Below are positions 1 to 5,122 of a stretch of 6,690 nucleotides of DNA, piece by piece (the first letter of the stretch is position 1; each line of letters begins with the position of its first letter). The translations under genes were made by a program, and so were the position numbers. The stretch comes from Chloroflexota bacterium. Its GTDB lineage: Bacteria > Chloroflexota > Ktedonobacteria > Ktedonobacterales > Ktedonobacteraceae. The stretch spans positions 1-6,690 of the forward strand of contig JAJZEJ010000208.1 in NCBI GenBank assembly GCA_021828635.1. Direction: 5' to 3'. The notes under the pieces were generated by a model. The model saw only the letters and a program-made list of their open reading frames with translations. It was not told where the DNA came from and ran no database searches.

Positions 1-2
1 GT

Positions 3-488
3 CCCTTGCTCGATAGCGATATCCAGAATGAGGTAACAAACGCGCTCAATACCAACGGCTGGACATCCGGCATTGACAACATCTTCTTCGTCTTCCTGGA
101 GCAGAATCAAGACCTCTGCTTCGACAGCTCGTACAGTCAGTGTGCCTCGAACAGTTTTTGCGCCTACCACAACTACTTTGGCACCGACACCATCTACGCG
201 GCAATGCCGTATGCAGCCAGTTTCTCCTGTAACCCCGGCTCTAGCCCCAATAACGATGATGCCGACCAAACCATCAATGTCACCTCGCACGAGCAGATGG
301 AAGCTGCGACTGACCCGCTCCTCAACGCCTGGACAGATTCCAGTGGGCAGGAGATCGGCGACAAATGCGCCTGGCAGTTCGGTGCGCTCGACTCTGCTGG
401 TGGGGATGTCAATTGGAACGGAGACGAATATATCGTACAGGAGGAGTGGGATAATACGGCTGGTGGCTGTGTCCTCGCTGGACCATAA
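3..488 (+). CDS. EXORDIUM/PHI-1-like secreted protein, C-terminal part (5' partial)
   Basis: The reading frame is open to the left edge, so the true start and any signal peptide lie outside; 161 residues up to the TAA at 486-488 are visible. The clearest motif is SHEQMEAATDPLLNAW followed by EIGDKCAW. The H-E-x-x-E codons are at 288-302. This closely resembles the SHE(x)xE..(T/S)(D/N)PL.NAW...EI.D.C block of plant EXORDIUM/phosphate-induced protein 1 and its bacterial relatives; HExxE could be a metal site, but catalysis is not established for the family. Six cysteines are spread through the visible part, consistent with an exported, disulfide-bonded protein. An intrinsic terminator follows about 110 bp downstream. 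Family assignment is from motif memory only; a distant zinc-protease-like protein is the alternative. The TTG at position 6 is not considered the start. Confidence 0.7.
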   Translation, partial: PLLDSDIQNEVTNALNTNGWTSGIDNIFFVFLEQNQDLCFDSSYSQCASNSFCAYHNYFGTDTIYAAMPYAASFSCNPGSSPNNDDADQTINVTSHEQMEAATDPLLNAWTDSSGQEIGDKCAWQFGALDSAGGDVNWNGDEYIVQEEWDNTAGGCVLAGP

Positions 489-595
489 AAAACCGAACAG
501 AGCATAGCAGCAAGGTCAACTCTCACCCTGACCCTCGCCGCCAGCCCTGATCGGATTGCACACCACACGCATCAAACTCTGGAGAGAAGTGTCAT

Positions 596-637
596 AGCCC
601 CTGATTGAGTGAAGACAATCGGGGGCTTCGCTCTTTT
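596..637 (+). terminator. Intrinsic terminator after the EXORDIUM-like gene
   Basis: A 12-bp stem pairs 596-607 (AGCCCCTGATTG) with 616-627 (CAATCGGGGGCT) around an 8-nt loop. The only imperfection is a T602-G621 pair, which is a G-U wobble in the + strand RNA but an A-C mismatch in the minus strand RNA. A pyrimidine-rich run ending in TTTT (634-637) follows on the + strand. The other side has no T tract, so it should work mainly for the + strand gene. The T run overlaps the stop codon of the convergent gene. Confidence 0.8.
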
Positions 638-1115
638 ATGGGAGACTGGAAGTTGTCGGGATAATGAAGGTACCTTCATTCCCACAAGCAGTGATATGCA
701 ATCCATCTGACTGCATAGCCATGCTGCTACAGGCAGAAACCCTCGGCTTCGACGTGAGTTTTACACTGACATTGTAGTTTTGGGCGCTATCAGTGATCGC
801 ACAATCGCTACCTTTTTTCTGGATAGTAAACGTGTGTCGCACACCCGCATCGACGCCCATGAACGTTAACTGCATCGTCGTAGGCTGACACTGCTGATAG
901 GCTTGCCAGAAACAGTTCGTCACCTGCTGCACCGAGCTATGCTGTACACCGAATGCCGGGCCAGTAGGGCTATGCATAATCACGATGCCACAGGCTTTTG
1001 GCGTTGTCTGCGCGGTCGCATTCCTACTACGCGCAAACATCAAACCAGCCACAACCAGAATGGCTACGAGTACGACGCCTCCAATAACGAGCAGGCTGTT
1101 TTTTCCAGAAAACAT
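636..1115 (-). CDS. Unrecognised single-pass membrane-anchored protein, six cysteines
   Basis: I do not recognise this 159-residue protein. Residues about 8-27 form one strong hydrophobic segment (core IGGVVLVAILVVAGLMF) after a short basic N-terminus (GK), followed by an R-S-R. The segment lacks a lipobox cysteine, so it is read as a signal anchor or uncleaved signal sequence with the rest outside the cell. The outer part holds six cysteines (42, 68, 76, 105, 129, 144), enough for three disulfides, and has a Thr/Ser/Gln-rich beta-like composition. The frame is open up to 1217, but the start at 1115 is preferred because GAGGAG sits 7 nt upstream and the membrane segment then falls at the N-terminus. 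The gene is divergent from the permease and shares a 262-bp upstream region with it, so co-regulation is possible but unproven. It converges on the EXORDIUM-like gene. Confidence 0.7.
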   Translation of the reverse strand: MFSGKNSLLVIGGVVLVAILVVAGLMFARSRNATAQTTPKACGIVIMHSPTGPAFGVQHSSVQQVTNCFWQAYQQCQPTTMQLTFMGVDAGVRHTFTIQKKGSDCAITDSAQNYNVSVKLTSKPRVSACSSMAMQSDGLHITACGNEGTFIIPTTSSLP

Positions 1116-1122
1116 GTGTTCA

Positions 1123-1128
1123 CTCCTC
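1123..1128 (-). promoter_or_regulatory. Ribosome binding site fixing the start at 1115
   Basis: The minus strand reads GAGGAG here, 7 nt before the ATG at 1113-1115. It overlaps the end of an earlier in-frame ATG (1128-1130), which has no comparable Shine-Dalgarno sequence of its own. This favours the shorter 159-residue protein. Confidence 0.75.
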
Positions 1129-1147
1129 ATAAGTATGATCGTGTGTC

Positions 1148-1196
1148 CGTACATTGCTTGTACGTGGCTGTTAATCAGCCTAATTAGTAGACGTAC
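1148..1196. repeat. Cluster of GTAC-containing inverted repeats
   Basis: CGTAC (1148-1152) and GTACG (1160-1164) form a dyad with a 7-nt spacer. GTACGT (1160-1165) also pairs with ACGTAC (1191-1196), enclosing a further dyad GGCTG-ttaat-CAGCC (1166-1180). The block lies 33-81 bp upstream of the start of the 159-residue minus strand gene, where regulator sites or its promoter would be expected. No known operator is recognised. Confidence 0.4.
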
Positions 1197-1213
1197 TGGA
1201 GTGCCAAAAGTTC

Positions 1214-1229
1214 CCACATCGTAATGTGG
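1214..1229. repeat. 16-bp dyad CCACAT-N4-ATGTGG
   Basis: A perfect 6-bp inverted repeat with a 4-bp centre (CGTA) lies in the divergent intergenic region, about 100 bp upstream of the minus strand start and 45 bp upstream of the permease -35 box. There is no T run, so it is not a terminator; its symmetry suits a dimeric regulator, but no family is recognised. Confidence 0.4.
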
Positions 1230-1273
1230 CTACTCATCGTGAAATAAGCAAAGAGAAGAATCAAAACATGCTC

Positions 1274-1303
1274 TTGACAACCACGTTATATTTACTGTAT
1301 ACC
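1274..1303 (+). promoter_or_regulatory. Predicted sigma-70-type promoter of the permease
   Basis: A consensus -35 box TTGACA (1274-1279) is followed after 18 bp by TATACC (1298-1303) as the -10 box, with a TG directly before it. Transcription would start near 1310, leaving a leader of about 65-70 nt. The weak -10 is embedded in the left arm of the CsoR-like operator, so binding there would block RNA polymerase. Confidence 0.6.
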
Positions 1304-1323
1304 CATACCAGGGGGGTATGGGT
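1301..1323. promoter_or_regulatory. CsoR/CstR-like operator
   Basis: A perfect 9-bp inverted repeat, ACCCATACC (1301-1309) and GGTATGGGT (1315-1323), flanks a 5-bp centre AGGGG. A G tract (1311-1316) inside ATACC/GGTAT arms is the kind of A/T-flanked GC-tract dyad known for CsoR-family (DUF156) copper and persulfide sensors. Its overlap with the -10 box fits repression. The regulator gene is not in this window, so assignment is by site shape only; a nickel/cobalt (RcnR-like) or sulfur (CstR-like) sensor is possible. Confidence 0.6.
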
Positions 1324-1377
1324 TCTCAGCAAAACGCTGTGACAACGTTTGTAGCCACTCTATGAAAGGTTCGCACC

Positions 1378-2586
1378 ATGAATATTATTAACAGCATAGG
1401 TCAGGCATTGTTTAGCGCCTTCAGCATGTTTTGGGAGATACTATGGCCGCTTATCCTCGGCTTCACGCTTTCTGGCATCGTGCAGGCCGTTGTGTCGCAC
1501 AAAGCCATCGCCAAAACGTTGGGCGACGATGGACCAAAATCGCTTGCCTTCGCCACGCTGTTCGGCATCGCTTCCAGTTCATGTTCTTACGCAGCCGTGG
1601 CGCTGGCGCGTTCGCTCTTTCAAAAAGGTGCTAGCTTTACCGCCGCGATGGCCTTTGAACTGGCCTCCACCAATCTGGTAATCGAGCTTGGTATCATTCT
1701 GATTATCCTGCTTGGCTGGCAATTTACACTCGCCGAATATCTCGGTGGGCTCCTCATGGTCATTTTCATCGCGCTTATCTTCCGCTTCACACTCACTCAT
1801 AGCCTGGTACAACGTGCGAAGGAACAGGCGAAGAAAGGCATGATGGGCAAGATGGAGGGCCATGCCGCAATGGATATGAGTGTAGGGGATGGCTCATTCT
1901 GGCAAAAACTTTTCAGTGGCAAGGGGTTCACCGCTGTCAGTAACTACTTCGTGATGGATTGGGCCTCTGTCTGGGTCGATATTGCATTAGGCTTATTGAT
2001 CGCGGGCGCATTAGCGGCCTGGGTACCAGATACTTTCTGGCGTGCATTTTTCCTCTCCAATAACCCAACGCTCTCAAAAATTGAAGGGCCACTAGTAGGA
2101 CCGCTCGTCGCTATCATCAGCTTTGTCTGCTCGGTCGGTAATGTGCCTCTGGCGGCGGTTCTCTGGCGGGGCGGCATCAGCTTCGGCGGCGTGGTCAGTT
2201 TCATCTTCGCTGACCTGATTATCATCCCGATTCTGGACATCTATCGCAAATACTATAGCTGGAAAGTCATGGCCTACATTCTGGCAACCTTCTATGTCAC
2301 AATGGCGGCTGCGGGCTACATCATCGAGTTTTTGTTTGAAGCATTGCACATCATTCCTCAGAATCGCAATGTCATAGCGTTTACAGAAGGCGTCCAGTGG
2401 AACTACACCACAATACTCAACATCATCTTTCTTGTGCTGGCAGCAATTCTCGTTATTCGCTTCATCCGCACGGGTGGTCTACCGATGCTAAAAATGATGG
2501 ATATGCCAGAACATACTATGAGTGATATGCACGATATGGACGGGATGGAACATCATGATATGGGAGATATGCATGAGATGCACTAA
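1378..2586 (+). CDS. ArsP/YraQ-type (DUF318) permease with Met/His-rich tail
   Basis: This 402-residue integral membrane protein has two related signature blocks: GIASSSCSYAAVALARSLF (residues 63-81, Cys69) with downstream ASTNLVIELG, and SFVCSVGNVPLAAVLW (248-263, Cys251) with downstream SFIFADLIIIPILDIYRKYY (274-293). They mark the DUF318/ArsP_1 permease family, whose members include the organoarsenical exporter ArsP and many uncharacterised transporters. Each block sits in or beside hydrophobic helices, and I estimate 8-10 membrane segments. A soluble loop at about 141-190 contains a Met-rich patch (155-168). The tail 370-402 holds 11 Met, 6 His and 6 Asp in 33 residues, which suggests binding of a soft metal such as Cu(I) or Ag(I). 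ATG at 1378 has a GAAAGG 8 nt upstream. With the CsoR-like operator upstream I infer a metal-inducible exporter; arsenical or sulfur-compound transport is the alternative. Confidence 0.85.
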   Translation: MNIINSIGQALFSAFSMFWEILWPLILGFTLSGIVQAVVSHKAIAKTLGDDGPKSLAFATLFGIASSSCSYAAVALARSLFQKGASFTAAMAFELASTNLVIELGIILIILLGWQFTLAEYLGGLLMVIFIALIFRFTLTHSLVQRAKEQAKKGMMGKMEGHAAMDMSVGDGSFWQKLFSGKGFTAVSNYFVMDWASVWVDIALGLLIAGALAAWVPDTFWRAFFLSNNPTLSKIEGPLVGPLVAIISFVCSVGNVPLAAVLWRGGISFGGVVSFIFADLIIIPILDIYRKYYSWKVMAYILATFYVTMAAAGYIIEFLFEALHIIPQNRNVIAFTEGVQWNYTTILNIIFLVLAAILVIRFIRTGGLPMLKMMDMPEHTMSDMHDMDGMEHHDMGDMHEMH

Positions 2587-3266
2587 TCTTCCTGTAAACT
2601 TCCATTCAGAGGTTTAACCGTAATGCCCATGCTGCGCACAAAAGCCAGCGCCTGATTAGGGTCGATGATGGCTCCTTTGAGTTCTTGTGGCCCAACACGC
2701 ACACCATCTATCTTACATCCTCGCAGGTCGATGCCAGCCAGCTTTGTGCCTGTGAGATCAGCATGGTTCAAGTCACAATTGACAAATGTTACGCTGGAGA
2801 GGTCCACGTTCAGAAAATTGACTTCTGACAGTTCGCAATCCTCAAAACGTACAGCTTTGAGAGTTGCGAAGGCAAACTGCGCGAAACTGCCACGACACTC
2901 CTTGAAAAGCACGTCCTGCAATTGTGCCTCGCTACATTGCCAACCCGTCAAATGACAGCCGAGAAGTTCTACACGGCTCAAGCTAGCTTCCGGCCATTCG
3001 GCATTGGCGAAATCACACACAGTGAAACGGCTATCCAGTATCTGTGCCTTTTTGAAGTGTGTCTTCTCCAGATGCACCTGCTGAAACTGCACTTGGTCAA
3101 AGGCTACTCGTTCAGCCACCAGCCTGGTAAAATCATCATGAGAGAGTGCGCGTTGAGCGCAGTACGCACGATCAAGCAGAGAATCTTCCGGCAAGCCTTT
3201 CTCCAGTGGCTGTTTAGGAAACTTGGGCGGCTTAATAGACTTTACCGGCATCTTACGCTTATTCAT
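2583..3266 (-). CDS. Pentapeptide-repeat protein (right-handed quadrilateral beta-helix)
   Basis: This 227-residue protein has a basic Lys/Pro-rich N-terminus (1-25), then a five-residue register of central hydrophobic residues from Phe56 to Val191 (F56, F61, L66, F71, I76, F81 and so on). That is 28 consecutive repeats, about seven coils, with only Cys111 and Gly126 departing from bulky hydrophobic centres. Stretches such as CDLNHADLTG and LAGIDLRGCKI match the A(D/N)LXX consensus. The C-terminal block GPQELKGAIIDPNQALAFV is the usual cap helix of such proteins. The family includes the gyrase-protecting MfpA and Qnr proteins, but most members have no known role, and none is assigned here. 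There is no signal peptide, so it should be cytoplasmic. The ATG at 3266 has only a weak GGGA upstream; Met6 is an alternative start. Its stop overlaps the permease stop by 4 bp, and the GNAT gene lies 78 bp upstream on the same strand. Confidence 0.9.
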   Translation of the reverse strand: MNKRKMPVKSIKPPKFPKQPLEKGLPEDSLLDRAYCAQRALSHDDFTRLVAERVAFDQVQFQQVHLEKTHFKKAQILDSRFTVCDFANAEWPEASLSRVELLGCHLTGWQCSEAQLQDVLFKECRGSFAQFAFATLKAVRFEDCELSEVNFLNVDLSSVTFVNCDLNHADLTGTKLAGIDLRGCKIDGVRVGPQELKGAIIDPNQALAFVRSMGITVKPLNGSLQED

Positions 3267-3291
3267 GTATTTTCCCGTTCGTAAATTCGTT

Positions 3292-3305
3292 CTATAGGCT
3301 TATAG
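3292..3305 (-). promoter_or_regulatory. Possible promoter region/dyad before the pentapeptide gene
   Basis: The 78-bp gap before the pentapeptide gene contains a perfect dyad CTATA-N4-TATAG (3292-3305). On the minus strand it supplies two -10-like boxes (TATAAG and TATAGA), but no convincing -35 box stands at 16-18 bp. It may be an own promoter of the gene, or the gene may be read through from the GNAT gene; the sequence does not decide. Confidence 0.25.
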
Positions 3306-3344
3306 TACGTCATGAATAGTGCTTATGGCTAGGATATGAGAACT

Positions 3345-3899
3345 CTAAACATCCTCAACCGGAGTCCAGCCAAGCGCAAAGACGATGTGTTCGGTATCTA
3401 GGTCAGGGCGACGCTGCAATCCGGCTCGCTCGGCAGTTTTTATCGAGGCACTATTTGCAGGTCTTGTGCGAGCAACGACGGGCCATAGCGCAAGATGTTT
3501 TCGGGCGAGAGTTACTGCGGTTTGTGCCATTTCAGTCGCATAGCCTTTGCCCCATGCACCAGGAGTGAACCGATAGTACAGGTTGAGTACTTCTCGATCA
3601 CGCCAGATTTGATGTTCTACTCCCCCAAAACCGATAATCTTCTCTTCCTGTGCAAGGGTAACAGCCCAATATCCAAAGCCATAAGTTTCCCAGTGGTGCA
3701 GGAATGATCGCAACATCTCTTCACTGGTAGCTAAATCAGGATGCGGGGCCGCAGGACTATAGCGATAGGTTGCCGGATCGCCGTGGATAGCAAACACAGC
3801 AGCAGCGTCTTCCATGCGAGGACGACGCAAGATAAGACGCTCAGTACAAACCTCATTGAATCTAGCTGCTAAAGCGGTCGGTGAAGGAAACATATCCAT
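3345..3899 (-). CDS. GNAT-family N-acetyltransferase, RimJ/RimL type
   Basis: With the start at 3899 the protein has 184 residues, normal for this family. It opens the fold with TERLILRRPRMEDA (19-32), typical of RimJ/RimL-like GNATs. The acetyl-CoA pyrophosphate loop is PGAWGKGYATEMA (113-125), and the NSASIKTAERAGL block (149-161) is the classic conserved C-terminal motif. It should transfer acetyl from acetyl-CoA to an amine, either a protein N-terminus or a small molecule; the substrate cannot be read from the sequence. The start is uncertain: the frame is open to an ATG at 3965, which would add 22 non-conserved residues, and ATG codons at 3899 and 3893 both suit the domain boundary. A GAAAGA lies about 12 nt before 3899, and no site has a strong Shine-Dalgarno. 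A TATACT (-10-like, minus strand) at 3995-4000 would leave a short leader for the long form. The gene is divergent from the APH-fold gene. Confidence 0.85.
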   Translation of the reverse strand: MDMFPSPTALAARFNEVCTERLILRRPRMEDAAAVFAIHGDPATYRYSPAAPHPDLATSEEMLRSFLHHWETYGFGYWAVTLAQEEKIIGFGGVEHQIWRDREVLNLYYRFTPGAWGKGYATEMAQTAVTLARKHLALWPVVARTRPANSASIKTAERAGLQRRPDLDTEHIVFALGWTPVEDV

Positions 3900-4062
3900 A
3901 TCAAACACACATCTTTCATAACATGTAGTGATATACAGAAACGGCGCGTAGTTCAGCGCGGGCATAAAAGGGTGTCACTAATTGTGGTATGCTAAGTATA
4001 TCATGCTAGGTAGAGGCGCTAACTAACTCGATATTCAGCTACTAAACGAGAATGAACGACCT

Positions 4063-4965
4063 ATGAGCCTTGAACAACAAATTGAAAACCATTTCGGCTT
4101 GAACTCCGTCATCTGCGAGTATCTCAATACGCCTACAAATGATGTTATCGCAGTCACAACGTCGGCAGGTCGATTTGCCCTCAAACTGTACCATCTTCGT
4201 CGGACAATCGACGAGGTACAATGGGAATTAGACCTCATCATACATCTTCTTCAAAACGGGGTGCCAGTAGCAAAACCTGTACATGGCAAACATGGATACG
4301 TGGAGTCATTCCATGTAGACGGGCGAGATCGCGTGGCCGCGCTTTTTGAATGGGTACCAGGAGAAAAGCCAGCACCAGAGCGACACATCTATACACTACT
4401 AGGAAAAACGGCTGCTCACATCCATCAAGCGGCTGACACCTTTGCTTCTTCGTTCCCACGTGAGAGCTATGATGCTCACATTCTCATCGACGAACAGCTA
4501 CGCCGAATGAACATGCACCTTCGTGAAGCCAACAGATGGAAGCAGGCAGTGGCTTTAGGCGAACGCTTGAAACAGATCATCGCCAACTCAACATTGGATC
4601 ATGGAATCTGTCATATGGATCTCACTCTCGACAATGTGCATCGTCACGGTGATAGCATTACCGTATTCGATTTCGACAGTGCTGGAGCATGTTGGCGTTC
4701 AATCGAACCATATGGCGTCTTGAGAGCTTCAAAAGAGTATTTTGAAGTCTGGCTGGACGGCTACCGCTCAGTGCGGCATTTTAGCCAGCACGACGAAAAA
4801 GCCGTAGCAGCATTCGGCATTATTGGCGATTTGCGCGTGGTCGCTTGGGATATTGGTGTAGCTCGTTCATCACGTGGCAAACCATTACTTGGGATAGCCG
4901 ATCTCCCAAATGTTGTAGATACGTGGCTTGAGTGGGAACAGAAGAATATAAGTGATTATCTGTAA
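4063..4965 (+). CDS. Aminoglycoside-phosphotransferase-fold (APH/choline kinase) small-molecule kinase
   Basis: This 300-residue cytoplasmic protein carries the protein-kinase-like APH fold. Lys41 in GRFALKLYHLR is the expected ATP lysine and Glu55 may be its partner. EWVPGEKP (96-103) is the hinge region. The catalytic Brenner motif is HMDLTLDN (His184, Asp186, Asn191), and FDFDSAG (202-208, Asp203) is the metal-binding DFG equivalent. All catalytic residues are present, so the protein should be active. The APH family covers antibiotic kinases, homoserine kinase II, choline kinase and stress kinase SrkA; the overall pattern, including EVQWELDLIIHLLQNGVPVAKPV at 51-73, suits the homoserine-kinase-II/SrkA side rather than a dedicated antibiotic enzyme, but the substrate is not determined. 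Only a weak GAGAA stands upstream of ATG 4063. It is divergent from the GNAT gene and 157 bp before the kinase gene on the same strand. Confidence 0.85.
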   Translation: MSLEQQIENHFGLNSVICEYLNTPTNDVIAVTTSAGRFALKLYHLRRTIDEVQWELDLIIHLLQNGVPVAKPVHGKHGYVESFHVDGRDRVAALFEWVPGEKPAPERHIYTLLGKTAAHIHQAADTFASSFPRESYDAHILIDEQLRRMNMHLREANRWKQAVALGERLKQIIANSTLDHGICHMDLTLDNVHRHGDSITVFDFDSAGACWRSIEPYGVLRASKEYFEVWLDGYRSVRHFSQHDEKAVAAFGIIGDLRVVAWDIGVARSSRGKPLLGIADLPNVVDTWLEWEQKNISDYL

Positions 4966-5042
4966 AATGTCTAAAGCTGAGTGAAGATGTGGCAACCTCA
5001 GAGCAACCAAATTATGTAACTTAGGACATATGACTCATTTTC

Positions 5043-5071
5043 TATACAAGAAGTTGGGCTTATAGTATAGT
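5043..5071 (+). promoter_or_regulatory. Possible promoter of the Ser/Thr kinase gene
   Basis: TATACA (5043-5048, 4 of 6 matches to TTGACA) and TATAGT (5066-5071, 5 of 6 to TATAAT) are separated by 17 bp, placing a start near 5078 and a leader of about 45 nt. No terminator separates the kinase from the APH gene, so read-through is also possible. Confidence 0.35.
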
Positions 5072-5122
5072 GAACAGGCAAGTTCAACTGTTTGGCAAAA
5101 CTCCACTATAGAGAAAAGCTGT

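Noticed and set aside
194..568. Open frame of 124 codons on the minus strand
   Set aside because: It lies antisense to the EXORDIUM-like gene, has no recognisable domain or ribosome site, and crosses the gap before the terminator; it is a shadow frame.
903..1224. Two + strand open frames across the 159-residue gene
   Set aside because: Their composition looks like an antisense shadow, rich in His, Arg and Ser, while the minus strand frame has a clear membrane anchor and a good Shine-Dalgarno.
2595..2619. Weak hairpin TAAAC...GTTTA near the convergent stops
   Set aside because: Five A/T-rich pairs, a 12-nt loop and no T run; it lies inside the pentapeptide coding region.
2922..3284. 120-codon + strand frame opposite the pentapeptide gene
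   Set aside because: The minus strand frame has 28 regular repeats; the + frame is antisense to it and shows no domain.
3989..4010. Direct repeat ATGCTAAG / ATGCTAGG between the divergent GNAT and APH genes
   Set aside because: Two short imperfect copies 14 bp apart are within what chance gives in an A/T-rich gap; no known operator is recognised.
4977..5001. Inverted repeat CTGAG...CTCAG after the APH-fold gene
   Set aside because: The stem is only 5 bp with a 15-nt loop and no T run follows, so it is not called a terminator.
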